Shown in pieces: positions 17,233 through 25,889 of a DNA stretch of 64,000 nt. Under the pieces are notes generated by a model. It saw only the letters and a list, made by a program, of their open reading frames with translations, was not told the DNA's origin and searched no databases. The stretch is from JACDAN01 sp963847235 (lineage in GTDB: Bacteria; Actinomycetota; Thermoleophilia; Gaiellales; Gaiellaceae): assembly GCA_963847235.1 (NCBI GenBank), contig CAWJYU010000010.1, positions 9,637 to 73,636 of the forward strand. Reading direction: 5' to 3'. Position numbers and translations under genes: made by a program. Numbering within the stretch: position 1 is the stretch's first letter; every line of letters starts with the position of its first letter.

Positions 17233-19764
17233 TTGTTTGAACGGTTCACCGAGCGGGCTCGTCAGGTGGTTGTCCTCGCCCAAGACGAGGCGCGGGCGCT
17301 GAAGCACAACTACATCGGCACCGAGCACATCCTGCTCGGACTGCTCCGCGAGGAAGAAGGTCTCGCGGCGCGCGTGCTCGAGTCGCTCGACATCACGGTC
17401 GAGGAGGTTCGCGCTCAGGTCGCCCGCATCGTCGGGCAGGGCGACGAGGTCACGACCGGTCAGATCCCGTTCACGCCGCGCGCGAAGAAGGTGCTCGAGC
17501 TCGCGCTGCGCGAGGCGCTCTCCCTCGGCCACAACTACATCGGCACCGAGCACATCCTGCTCGGCCTCGTCCGTGAGAACGAGGGCGTCGCGGCGCGCAT
17601 CCTGCTCGACTTCGACGCCGACGCCGAGAAGATCCGCAACGAGATCATCCGGATGCTCTCCGGCCCGGGCCGCCGCCAGCAGGGCGGGGGCGGCGCCGGC
17701 GAGAAGGCGAAGAGCTCCAAGCTCCTCGACCAGTTCGGCCGGAACCTGACCAAGCTCGCCGCCGAGGCGAAGCTCGACCCCGTGGTCGGGCGCCAGACCG
17801 AGATCGAGCGCGTGATGCAGATCCTGTCGCGCCGCACGAAGAACAACCCGGTCCTGATCGGCGAGCCCGGCGTCGGCAAGACGGCCGTCGTCGAGGGCCT
17901 CGCAGCCCGCATCTCCGGAAACCAGGTGCCCGAGCTCCTCAAGGGCAAGCAGATCTACACGCTCGACCTCGCCGCGCTCGTCGCCGGCTCGAAGTACCGC
18001 GGTGAGTTCGAGGAGCGCCTGAAGAAGGTGATGAAGGAGATCACCCAGCGCGGCGACATCATCCTGTTCATCGACGAGCTCCACAATCTCGTCGGCGCCG
18101 GCGCCGCCGAGGGCGCGATCGACGCGGCCTCGATCCTGAAGCCTGCTCTCGCCCGCGGCGAGCTCCAGACGATCGGCGCGACGACGCTCGACGAGTACCG
18201 CAAGTACCTGGAGCGGGACGCCGCGCTCGAGCGCCGCTTCCAGCAGATCCGCGTCGACGAGCCGTCCGTGGACGACACCGTCGAGATCCTGCGCGGCCTG
18301 CGCGACCGCTACGAGGCGCACCACCGCTGCACGATCGCGGACGAGGCGCTCCGCGCGTCGGCGATCCTTGCCGACCGGTACATCCAGGACCGCCACCTGC
18401 CGGACAAGGCGATCGACCTCATCGACGAGGCCGCCTCGCGCATGCGCATCAAGACGATGAGCGCGCCGCCGCGGCACCGCGAGCTCGAGGAGGAGATCGA
18501 GAAGGTCCGCTCCGAGAAGGAGGCGTCGATCGAGGCGCAGGAGTTCGAGAAGGCCGCGAGCCTCCGCGACAAGGAGCGCAAGCTCACGCAGAAGAAGCGC
18601 GACCTCGAGGAGGACTGGCGCAACGAGGAGACGTCCGAGAAGCCGCTGATCGGCGAGGACGAGATCGCCGACATCGTCTCGATGTGGACGGGCATCCCGG
18701 TCTTCAAGCTCACCGAGGCGGAGACGCAGAAGCTGATCCGCATGGAGGACGAGCTCCACAAGCGCGTCATCGGCCAGGAGGAGGCGATCGTCGCCGTCTC
18801 GAAGTCGATCCGCCGCGCCCGCGCCGGGATCAAGGACCCGAAGCGCCCGACCGGCTCGTTCATCTTCCTCGGCCCGTCAGGCGTCGGGAAGACCGAGCTG
18901 GCCCGCACGCTCGCCGAGTTCCTGTTCGGCGACGAGGACGCGATGATCCAGGTCGACATGTCGGAGTACATGGAGAAGCACTCCGTGTCCCGGCTCGTCG
19001 GCTCGCCCCCGGGCTACATCGGCTACGACGAGGGCGGCCAGCTCACCGAGGCCGTGCGCCGCAAGCCCTACTCGGTCGTCCTGCTCGACGAGATCGAGAA
19101 GGCCCACCCGGACGTGTTCAACATCCTGCTCCAGATCCTGGAGGACGGGAAGCTGACCGACGCCCAGGGGCGCAAGGTCGACTTCCGGAACACGATCGTG
19201 ATCATGACGTCGAACATCGGCGCCGGCACGATCTCGAAGAACCAGACGCTCGGCTTCTCGCTCGGCGACGAGTCCGGCCTCTCCTACGAGGAGATGAAGG
19301 ACCGGATCATGGGCGAGCTGAAGAAGGTCTTCCGGCCGGAGCTGCTGAACCGGATCGACGAGGTCATCGTCTTCCACAAGCTGACCCGCGACGAGATCCT
19401 CACGATCGTCGACCTGCAGATGCACCGCCTCGAGGCGCAGATGGCCGAGCACCAGGCCGAGATCAAGCTCACCGAGGAGGCCAAGGAGCTGCTCGTCGAC
19501 AAGGGCTACGACCCGACGATGGGCGCCCGGCCGCTGCGCCGCGCGATCCAGCGCTTCATCGAGGATCCGCTTGCAGACTTCGTCCTCGGCCGGAACATCG
19601 AGCCAGGCTCGACGGTCCTCGTCAACCGGCACCCGGAGAACGAAGAAGAGGTCGACATCACCGTCATCCCCGGCGCCCCGCCGGTGGAGGCGGAGAAGGT
19701 CACGGTTCCGCCCGAGGAGCCGAAGTCCGAGGACTCGCCCGACGAGCCCTCCGACGAGAGCTAG
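17233..19764 (+). CDS. clpC: ATP-dependent Clp protease ATPase subunit ClpC
   Basis: 843 residues. Two Clp-N repeats (1-145), AAA+ domain 1 with Walker A GEPGVGKT (about 211), a UVR-type coiled-coil middle region (EEIEKVRSEKEASIEAQEFE, about 418-450), AAA+ domain 2 with Walker A GPSGVGKT (about 548), the ClpP-docking loop LGF (about 673) and an acidic tail. ClpC unfolds proteins for ClpP. The start is TTG at 17233, supported by AAGGGGAG 8 nt upstream and by the universal MFERFT start. The stop shares CTAG with the convergent gene. A truncated membrane paralogue of its N-domain lies at 4785. Confidence 0.97.
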   Translation: MFERFTERARQVVVLAQDEARALKHNYIGTEHILLGLLREEEGLAARVLESLDITVEEVRAQVARIVGQGDEVTTGQIPFTPRAKKVLELALREALSLGHNYIGTEHILLGLVRENEGVAARILLDFDADAEKIRNEIIRMLSGPGRRQQGGGGAGEKAKSSKLLDQFGRNLTKLAAEAKLDPVVGRQTEIERVMQILSRRTKNNPVLIGEPGVGKTAVVEGLAARISGNQVPELLKGKQIYTLDLAALVAGSKYRGEFEERLKKVMKEITQRGDIILFIDELHNLVGAGAAEGAIDAASILKPALARGELQTIGATTLDEYRKYLERDAALERRFQQIRVDEPSVDDTVEILRGLRDRYEAHHRCTIADEALRASAILADRYIQDRHLPDKAIDLIDEAASRMRIKTMSAPPRHRELEEEIEKVRSEKEASIEAQEFEKAASLRDKERKLTQKKRDLEEDWRNEETSEKPLIGEDEIADIVSMWTGIPVFKLTEAETQKLIRMEDELHKRVIGQEEAIVAVSKSIRRARAGIKDPKRPTGSFIFLGPSGVGKTELARTLAEFLFGDEDAMIQVDMSEYMEKHSVSRLVGSPPGYIGYDEGGQLTEAVRRKPYSVVLLDEIEKAHPDVFNILLQILEDGKLTDAQGRKVDFRNTIVIMTSNIGAGTISKNQTLGFSLGDESGLSYEEMKDRIMGELKKVFRPELLNRIDEVIVFHKLTRDEILTIVDLQMHRLEAQMAEHQAEIKLTEEAKELLVDKGYDPTMGARPLRRAIQRFIEDPLADFVLGRNIEPGSTVLVNRHPENEEEVDITVIPGAPPVEAEKVTVPPEEPKSEDSPDEPSDES

Positions 19765-20840
19765 CCGTCTGCTCTGACCACGTGGCCTCGCCCGACCTCG
19801 TCGGGTGAGGCGCAGCCGAGCAGGGCGAGCGCGAGCTCCAGCTCCGCGCGCAGGAGCTCGAGGACGTGGCGAACGCCCTCCTCACCGTTGGCGGCGAGGC
19901 CCCAGACGACCGGCCGGCCGACCATGACTGCTCGGGCGCCGAGCGCAAGCGCGATCGCCACGTCGGAGCCGCGGCGGATTCCGCCGTCCACCAACACCTC
20001 GGCCCGGTCGCCGACGGCCTCGACGACCTCCGGTAGCGCCTCGAGGGAGGCGACGGCCCGGTCGAGCTGGCGGCCGCCGTGGTTCGAGACGACGATCGCC
20101 GCACAGCCGTGTGAGGCAGCGAGTTCGGCGTCCTCTGCGGTCAGGATTCCCTTGACGATCACCGGCAGGCCGGCGGTCTCGCGCAGCCACTCGAGGTCGC
20201 GCCAGGTCAGGCGCGGGTCCACGAGCTCGGCAGCCGTCGCGGGCGTGAGCGTCCCGAGGTCACCCTGCTCCGAGCCGTACACGCCCATCCGATAGTCGGG
20301 ATCGAGCGTGAAGCCGGTTCGGAGGTCACGCTCGCGGCGACCGAGCTTCGGCAGGTCGACCGTGAAGACGATCGCTGAGCATCCAGCCTCCCGAGCCTGG
20401 TCGAGAATCGATTTCGTGACCTCGCGGTCCGGGTGCCAGTAGAGCTGGTACCAGCGGGGCGCTTGGGCTGCTTCCGCGGCGATCTCGGCCGGCGTCGCCA
20501 TCGCGAAGGTCGGGACGCACATGATCGTTTCGGCTGCGGCGGCCGCCCGCGCCACGGCGAGCTCCCCGTCGGGATGCGCCATGCGAAGGTGCGCGACGGG
20601 CGAGGCGAGCACCGGCATCGAGACCTCCTGGCCGAGCACGCTCGTCGCCGTGCTGACGGAGCCGACGTCCACGAGCACCCGGGGCCGCAATCGCCACCGG
20701 TCGAACGCCTCCAGGTTGTGGCGGAGCGTGTGCTCGTCCCCGGCCCCGCCGGCGAAGTAGCCGAACGAGCCCTCGTCGAGCGCCTCACGGGCGAGCTGCT
20801 CGTAGTCGCCGATGTTGACGGGGCCGTCCGTGGCTTCCAC
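19761..20840 (-). CDS. FMN-dependent alpha-hydroxy-acid oxidase (lactate oxidase/dehydrogenase-like)
   Basis: 359 residues, TIM-barrel. MPVLASPVAHLRMAHPDGE, WYQLYWHPDREVT, IVVSNHGGRQLD (catalytic His and substrate Arg) and VLVDGGIRRGSDVAIALALG (FMN phosphate) are all present. It oxidises an L-2-hydroxyacid such as lactate or glycolate; whether O2 or a quinone accepts electrons cannot be told. GTG start at 20840. Upstream are a hairpin (CTTGCCC/GGGCAAG) and the paired GTAACA palindromes, which may be its operator. Confidence 0.88.
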   Translation of the reverse strand: MEATDGPVNIGDYEQLAREALDEGSFGYFAGGAGDEHTLRHNLEAFDRWRLRPRVLVDVGSVSTATSVLGQEVSMPVLASPVAHLRMAHPDGELAVARAAAAAETIMCVPTFAMATPAEIAAEAAQAPRWYQLYWHPDREVTKSILDQAREAGCSAIVFTVDLPKLGRRERDLRTGFTLDPDYRMGVYGSEQGDLGTLTPATAAELVDPRLTWRDLEWLRETAGLPVIVKGILTAEDAELAASHGCAAIVVSNHGGRQLDRAVASLEALPEVVEAVGDRAEVLVDGGIRRGSDVAIALALGARAVMVGRPVVWGLAANGEEGVRHVLELLRAELELALALLGCASPDEVGRGHVVRADG

Positions 20841-20866
20841 GGCGTGAAGCTTGCCCCATCGGGCAA

Positions 20867-20959
20867 GTAACAGAGTGTTACTAACGGCGACTGACCGCCC
20901 GGCCCCGCTCCACGAGCCGCATCGACGGGGCGTCCGCCGTCAAGTAACAGCAGTGTTAC
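20867..20959. repeat. Paired GTAACA/TGTTAC palindromes, locus A
   Basis: GTAACA-GAG-TGTTAC at 20867-20881 and GTAACA-GCAG-TGTTAC at 20944-20959, both preceded by CAA. They are 77 bp apart, with a GC-rich foldable spacer (ACGGCG...CGCCGT-like arms). The same arrangement recurs at 31073-31163. They lie between two minus-strand genes, upstream of the hydroxyacid oxidase and just past the end of the NHL gene. Confidence 0.75.
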
Positions 20960-20980
20960 TAGCCTGCGGCGGCCCGGCCT

Positions 20981-22172
20981 CTACGAGCGGACGATGGGTG
21001 TGACCCGTCCCGTCCGGGAGTCGATCCGGACGATGCGGCGACCGTCGAACTCGCTGGCGTAGACGTACCTGCCCGCGCGGTCGACGACGACCGAGCTCGG
21101 CAGCTGCAGCGCGCGGCCGAGCTGCGTCCGGCTCCCGTCGGGGGCGATGCGCACGATGTGGTCGAGCCTCGCGTCCGCGACGTAGATCGAGCCGTCGGGC
21201 CTCGCGTCGACGCCGACCGGAGCCGAGAAGCCCCGAGCGATCGTCGTGACGATCCGCGTCGCGCCGTCGATCCGCCGGATCACGCCGTTATGGCTGTCGG
21301 CGACGACGACGGTCCCGTCGGCAAGAACATCGAGGCCGTGCGGGGCTCCGAAGGCGGCAAGCCGCGCGGGGCCGCCGTCGCCCGAATAGCCCTCGCGGCC
21401 GATTCCGCCGAGCGTGTCGATCCGTCCGTCCGGCGTCACGACCCGGACGCCGTTGTCGTACTCCGCGATGTAGAGGTTCCCGGCGGCGTCGAAGGCGAAG
21501 TCGCCGTGCCCACCGAGCTGCGCCGAGGTCGCCGGCCCGCCGTCGCCTGCGAGCCCCCTTGTCCCGTTGCCGGCGATCGGCGTCTTGCCGCCGTCGGGCT
21601 CGAACCGCCAGATCCGCCCCTCGTCCGCGACGTAGAGGAAGCCGCCGGGGCCGAAGTTCAGGAACATCGGATGGTCGAATCCGCGGCCGACGAGCGTCTT
21701 CGCGCGCGTGCGGAGCGAGACCTCGAAGAATCCTGTTCCGGCCATGTCCGGGACGAGCAGGTCGCCGTGCTCTTCGGCCAGCTCGAAGCCGTGCGGGCGC
21801 GAGATGCGCGGACCGGTGCCATTGACGTCGACCCTGAGCAGCCGGAACGTTCGCCCGCCGGCGCGGGCGCTCACGACCCATTCGCCGCCGGCCGGGAAGA
21901 CGATCCGAGCGCGATAGCGGCCGGCCCGGTTCGCCCGCCGGGCGGAGAAGGTCCGTCGCCCGGCCTCACCGGTGACGACGAGGCCGACCGCGGCCGGAAA
22001 ACGCCCGCTTGCCGTCCCTGACGACGAGGGTCGCCGTCCACGGTCGGTTAGCTGTGCTCGCGACCTCGCCGGGCAGGAGTCGAGCGACGATTCGTCCTCC
22101 AGGGGCGGCCGTCACCCCCGAGGCCAGCGCGAGCGCGATCAGAGCGGCGGCGGCGAGGCGCGGCATATCCAT
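20981..22172 (-). CDS. Secreted NHL-repeat beta-propeller protein (frameshift at about 22000)
   Basis: About 396 residues when corrected. Signal peptide MDMPRLAAAALIALALASGV, a beta-sandwich-like N-terminal region, then six NHL-type blades with repeats such as GDGGPATSAQLGGHGDFAFD, AAGNLYIAEYDNGVRVV and DGTVVVADSHNGVIRRI. The frame breaks in a run of four T (minus strand; AAAA at 21998-22001): removing one joins DGKRAF to PAAVGLVVTGEAG. Homopolymer location favours a sequencing error. It is probably an extracellular binding or sensing propeller; no catalytic residues are evident. Confidence 0.8.
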
Positions 22173-22205
22173 TCCTACACCGCACGAGGAGCTCGCGTTC
22201 CGGCG

Positions 22206-23057
22206 CTACCAGTCGGGATCGCCGTTCGTGCCCCAGGCGGCCCGGGTGGCATAACGGATACCCCTGCCGCCCGCGCTCATCGTGAGCACCTGGCCGCCTC
22301 GCTCGAAGCCGATCTGCCTCCCGTCGCGAGACCATGCCGGGTTGTAGGCGCTGCGAGGAACGCCGGTGGGCAGCAGGCGGGTGGCCCTCCCGTCGGCGCG
22401 GACGACCGCGATTCTCCCCTGAGTCGCATAGGCGATCCGCGTGCCGTCGGGTGCCCAGTCCGGCTGGAAGGAGGCCGCACCGCGTGTCAACCGGCGAACC
22501 CCATGCGTCCTCAGAGTCAGGATCCAGATTTGGTTGACGCCTCCGCGATTACCTTGAAATGCGATCTGCCGTCCGTCCGGCGACCAGTCGGGCGAGAGCT
22601 CGCTCGTGGTGCGCCCGCCGAAGAGCCGCCGTGCGGTTCCGCCCGCCGCCGGCACGACCCAGAGGTCGAACGATTCACCCAGGTCGCGCCGGAAGGCGAT
22701 GCGCCTGCCGTCGGGCGACCAGGTCGGCTCGCCGTCACCCGCGCGATTGGTGAGCCTCCGCTGGCCGCGGCCGTCCGCGCTCATCACCCAGATCCCCTGG
22801 CGGCCGAGGCCGGCGCCTGCGAACGCGATGCGCGTGCGATCCGGAGACAGCGCCGCCTGATCGGCTCCGCGGGCGAGCAGCCGGCGACCTGCTCCCGACG
22901 CCCGCACCGAGTACAGCGCCGGCGGAACCTGGGGGTTGGCGAGCCGCACGCTGCGATAGACGATCCGGGACTCCGGCGGCGCCGCGGCGGCCGCGGTCCA
23001 CGACAGCGCCGAGGCCACGGCCAGCCCGGCGATCGCAATCGGGAGCATCCGCTTCAC
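22206..23057 (-). CDS. Secreted TolB-like (PD40) beta-propeller protein
   Basis: 283 residues. Signal peptide MKRMLPIAIAGLAVASALSW. Six repeats of the PD40 type, e.g. PTWSPDGRRIAFRRD, PDWSPDGRQIAFQGN, PDWAPDGTRIAYAT, AWSRDGRQIGFERG. TolB-like propellers usually bind proteins or peptidoglycan-linked partners; there is no TolB N-domain or peptidase domain here. It ends 33 bp upstream of the start of the NHL-propeller gene on the same strand, so two secreted propellers may form an operon. It ends without truncation. Confidence 0.83.
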   Translation of the reverse strand: MKRMLPIAIAGLAVASALSWTAAAAAPPESRIVYRSVRLANPQVPPALYSVRASGAGRRLLARGADQAALSPDRTRIAFAGAGLGRQGIWVMSADGRGQRRLTNRAGDGEPTWSPDGRRIAFRRDLGESFDLWVVPAAGGTARRLFGGRTTSELSPDWSPDGRQIAFQGNRGGVNQIWILTLRTHGVRRLTRGAASFQPDWAPDGTRIAYATQGRIAVVRADGRATRLLPTGVPRSAYNPAWSRDGRQIGFERGGQVLTMSAGGRGIRYATRAAWGTNGDPDW

Positions 23058-23060
23058 GAA

Positions 23061-23106
23061 GCGAATTCTCGCTGCGACTTGTTGCGAATTCTGCCGTGAC
23101 TTGTTA
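23061..23106. repeat. Two tandem 23-bp repeats between divergent genes
   Basis: GCGAATTCTCGCTGCGACTTGTT without break (23061-23083, 23 bp; read as GCGAATTCT plus 14 further bases) is followed directly by a second copy (23084-23106) that keeps GCGAATTCT and GACTTGTT; a third partial CGAA follows at 23107. They fill the space between the propeller and radA genes. A spacing of about two helical turns suggests a regulator binding site. Confidence 0.55.
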
Positions 23107-23155
23107 CGAAATCGGCGCGAGGAACGTCCGTTTCGCAGCCTAGAGTGGGCGCGCG

Positions 23156-24517
23156 ATGGCCCAACCCGCTCTCAAGTTCGCCTGCTCGGAGTGCGGTCAG
23201 TCGACCGGGCGCTGGCTCGGCCGCTGTCCCGGCTGCGGCAGCTTCGGCACGCTGGTGGAAGAGGCCGCCCCGACAGCGTCGCGGGGGAAGGGCGCCGCGC
23301 CTCGTCCGGTGCTGCGGCTCGTCGACGTGGAGGTCGAGGAGGCCGAGCGGATCCCGACCGGTGTCGCGGAGCTGGACCGTGTTCTCGGCGGCGGGCTCGT
23401 CCCGGCGTCGCTCGTGCTCGTCGGGGGAGAGCCAGGCGTTGGGAAGTCGACGCTGCTGCTGATGGCCCTTGCGGCCATCTCCCGCGACCGCCGCGCGCTC
23501 CTCGTGACCGGCGAGGAGTCGACTGCGCAGGTGAAGCTTCGCGCGGCCCGGCTCGGCGGCGCCGATCGGGTCGAGATCCTCGCCGAGACCGACCTGGACG
23601 CCATCTGCGCGACGCTCGAGCGCGAACGCCCGGCGGTCTGCGTGATCGACTCGGTGCAGACGCTCTACTCGCCCGACGTCGGGTCCGCTCCTGGCTCGGT
23701 CTCGCAGGTGCGGGAGGCGGCTGCTCGACTGCTTCGCGTCGGAAAGGAGTCGGGCGTGGCCTTGTTCCTGGTCGGTCACGTGACGAAGGACGGGTCGGTC
23801 GCCGGGCCGCGCGTCCTCGAGCACCTGGTCGACTGCGTGCTCCAGTTCGAGGGCGACCGCTACCACGCGCACCGCGTCCTTCGCGCCGCGAAGAACCGGT
23901 TCGGCTCCACGAACGAGCTCGGGATCTTCGAGATGACCGGAGCCGGGCTCGTCGGGGTTCCCGACCCGTCGCAGCTCTTCGGCGCCGCCCGCGAGGAGGA
24001 GATCGGCTCCGCTGTGGCGTGCGCCCTCGAGGGGACGAGACCGCTGCTGCTGGAGATCCAGGCGCTCGTCTCTCCGACGGATCTGGCGATGCCGCGGCGC
24101 GTCGCGACCGGCGTCGACCCGAAGCGCCTGGCGATGATCGTCGCCGTGCTCTCGCGACATGCGGGCGTCTCGCTCGGCCAGGCGGACGTCTTCGTGAACG
24201 TGGCCGGCGGTGTCCGCATCGACGAGCCCGGAGCCGATCTCGGGATCGCGCTGGCGATCGCCTCGGCGGCGCGCAGCGCGCCGGTCCCGGCCGGTGTCGC
24301 CGCTTTCGGAGAGATCGGCCTGACCGGTCGCCTCCGTCCGGCGTCCCAGGCCGACCGCCGCCTCGAGGAGTGCGCGAAGCTGGGGCTCCGAACCGTCGTC
24401 GTGCCGGCCGGCACGAAGAGTCGCCGCGGCGTGGACGCGAAAGGGGTCGAGTCGCTCCGTCTCGCGGTCGCCGCGGCCCTGGCCGGAAAGACGGCCGCCG
24501 CGGAACCTGGCCGCTAG
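23156..24517 (+). CDS. radA: DNA repair protein RadA
   Basis: 453 residues. Zinc finger CSECGQSTGRWLGRCPGCG at the N-terminus, RecA-like core with Walker A GGEPGVGKST (about 98), the RadA-specific KNRFGST motif (about 246), and a C-terminal Lon-like domain (about 290-450) without protease function. RadA is a helicase-like branch-migration factor in recombination. TAGAGT lies 9 nt before the ATG (23141-23146), suggesting leaderless expression. A hairpin with T-tract follows the stop. Confidence 0.96.
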   Translation: MAQPALKFACSECGQSTGRWLGRCPGCGSFGTLVEEAAPTASRGKGAAPRPVLRLVDVEVEEAERIPTGVAELDRVLGGGLVPASLVLVGGEPGVGKSTLLLMALAAISRDRRALLVTGEESTAQVKLRAARLGGADRVEILAETDLDAICATLERERPAVCVIDSVQTLYSPDVGSAPGSVSQVREAAARLLRVGKESGVALFLVGHVTKDGSVAGPRVLEHLVDCVLQFEGDRYHAHRVLRAAKNRFGSTNELGIFEMTGAGLVGVPDPSQLFGAAREEEIGSAVACALEGTRPLLLEIQALVSPTDLAMPRRVATGVDPKRLAMIVAVLSRHAGVSLGQADVFVNVAGGVRIDEPGADLGIALAIASAARSAPVPAGVAAFGEIGLTGRLRPASQADRRLEECAKLGLRTVVVPAGTKSRRGVDAKGVESLRLAVAAALAGKTAAAEPGR

Positions 24518-24567
24518 CAGGGATTTTCCGCAGACCTCGCAAAATCCCTGGAAAATCTGGCTTTTTT
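24518..24567 (+). terminator. radA terminator
   Basis: CAGGGATTTT (24518-24527) pairs perfectly with AAAATCCCTG (24541-24550) directly after the radA stop. A TTTTTT run follows at 24562-24567. Likely intrinsic terminator, and the most AT-rich spot nearby. Confidence 0.6.
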
Positions 24568-24580
24568 ACCAGCCTTTAGC

Positions 24581-24586
24581 TATACT
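24581..24586 (+). promoter_or_regulatory. TATACT -10 box of carD
   Basis: TATACT at 24581-24586 is the only good -10 in the carD leader; no matching -35 is seen at 16-18 bp. The leader (about 65 nt) contains a strong GCCGGCGG/CCGCCGGC hairpin (24598-24621) before the ribosome site. CarD-type factors themselves assist promoters with weak boxes, so autoregulation is possible. Confidence 0.4.
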
Positions 24587-24658
24587 TGAGTGTGCTTGCC
24601 GGCGGAACGTCACCCGCCGGCAGTTTGACGTAATCGATGCGGAGTGGGGAGGTCGGGC

Positions 24659-25186
24659 TTGTACAAGGTCGGCGACAAGGTGGTGTATCCGCACCACGGG
24701 GCGGGCACCGTCGTGAAGAAGGAGACCCGTGAGGTGCTCGGGGAGAAGCGCGAGTATCTGACGATCCAGATCCTTCACAACGACATGACCGTGAACGTGC
24801 CAGCCGAGAACGCCGAGGCCGTCGGCTTGCGCAAGGTCATCAACGAGGACACGGTCAAGGAAGTCGTCAAGGCGCTGACCGGCAACGGCACCACGATGCC
24901 GAAGAACTGGAACCGCCGCTTCAAGCACAACCGGGACAAGATGAAGACCGGCGACATCTTCGAGCTCGCCGAGGTCGTGCGGAACCTCTCCCTGCGCGAC
25001 CGGGACAAGGGGCTCTCGACGGGCGAGAAGCAGATGTTCGTCAAGGCGAAGAAGATCCTCATCAGCGAGCTCATGTACGCGAAGGGGATGGACGAGGAGG
25101 AGACCGCCGAGTGGCTCGACGGCGTGCTCGTCTCCGACCTCAACGCCAAGAAGAAGCCTCGCGCGAAGGCCGGCGCGGCCGCGTAG
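24659..25186 (+). CDS. carD: CarD-family transcriptional regulator
   Basis: 175 residues. The N-terminal RNAP-interaction (Tudor-like) domain starts LYKVGDKVVYPHHGAGTVV and the C-terminal helical domain contains NWNRRFKHNRDKMKTGD, with the conserved promoter-contacting Trp, and LSTGEKQMFVKAKKILISEL. CarD binds the polymerase beta subunit and stabilises open complexes, especially at rRNA promoters. I chose TTG at 24659: GGAGG (24648-24652) lies 6 nt upstream and homologues start here. A GTG at 24644 would add five residues but overlaps the ribosome site. Confidence 0.95.
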   Translation: MYKVGDKVVYPHHGAGTVVKKETREVLGEKREYLTIQILHNDMTVNVPAENAEAVGLRKVINEDTVKEVVKALTGNGTTMPKNWNRRFKHNRDKMKTGDIFELAEVVRNLSLRDRDKGLSTGEKQMFVKAKKILISELMYAKGMDEEETAEWLDGVLVSDLNAKKKPRAKAGAAA

Positions 25187-25211
25187 GCCGCACGCCACTT
25201 AAGCTCGACTC

Positions 25212-25889
25212 GTGAGCGTCTGGGCCGTCATCGCCGCGGCAGGACGCGGCGACCGACTCGGCCTGGACCGGCCGAAGGCGTTCGCGAACCTGCGCGATCG
25301 CCCGCTGCTTGCCGAGAGCCTGGAGCGGCTCGAACGCTCGGACTGGATCGACTCCATCGTGGTCGCCGCGCCGCCCGGCTGGGAGGAGCCCGTGATCCTG
25401 CTGGCGGAGGAGCTGGGCTGCGGGAAGGTGGTGGAGTCGGTGACGGGCGGTGAGACACGCTCAGCCTCCGTCGCCGCGGCGGTCGCAGTCGTACCCGAGG
25501 ACGCGGCCGTCGTGCTCGTCCACGACGCGGCGAGGCCCGTACTGCCGGAGGAAGTCATCGAGCGCGTACTGACCGCGCTGAACGAGGGCTGGGACGGTGC
25601 GATCCCCGTCCTGCCGATCGCGGACACCGTCAAGCGGATCGAGTCCGACCGCGTCGTCGAGACCCTCGAGCGCGAAAGCCTCGCCGTGGCGCAGACGCCG
25701 CAGGCGTTCCTCGCGCCGGTCCTGCGCGGTGCGCTCGGGGACGCCCAGGCGACGGACTGTGCCGCACTCCTCGAGGCCCGCGGCGGCCGGATCAAGGCGG
25801 TGCCGGGCGACCCGCGGCTGGTCAAGGTCACCGAGCCGGCCGACCTCGAGCTGGTCGAGAGCCTGCTTCCCGAAGCCGTCGAAGAGTGA
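25212..25889 (+). CDS. ispD: 2-C-methyl-D-erythritol 4-phosphate cytidylyltransferase
   Basis: 225 residues, normal for IspD of the MEP isoprenoid pathway. N-terminal CTP-binding WAVIAAAGRGDRLG with PKAF, the VHDAARPVLP motif and QTPQAFLAPVL are intact. GTG start with TAAGCT 6 nt upstream (25200-25205), so probably leaderless. The stop overlaps the next GTG as GTGA, placing it in an ispD-PHP-ispF operon. Confidence 0.96.
   Translation: MSVWAVIAAAGRGDRLGLDRPKAFANLRDRPLLAESLERLERSDWIDSIVVAAPPGWEEPVILLAEELGCGKVVESVTGGETRSASVAAAVAVVPEDAAVVLVHDAARPVLPEEVIERVLTALNEGWDGAIPVLPIADTVKRIESDRVVETLERESLAVAQTPQAFLAPVLRGALGDAQATDCAALLEARGGRIKAVPGDPRLVKVTEPADLELVESLLPEAVEE

Noticed and set aside
24644..25186. 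GTG at 24644 as the carD start
   Set aside because: It lies upstream of the GGAGG ribosome site; TTG at 24659 has proper spacing and matches the family start.
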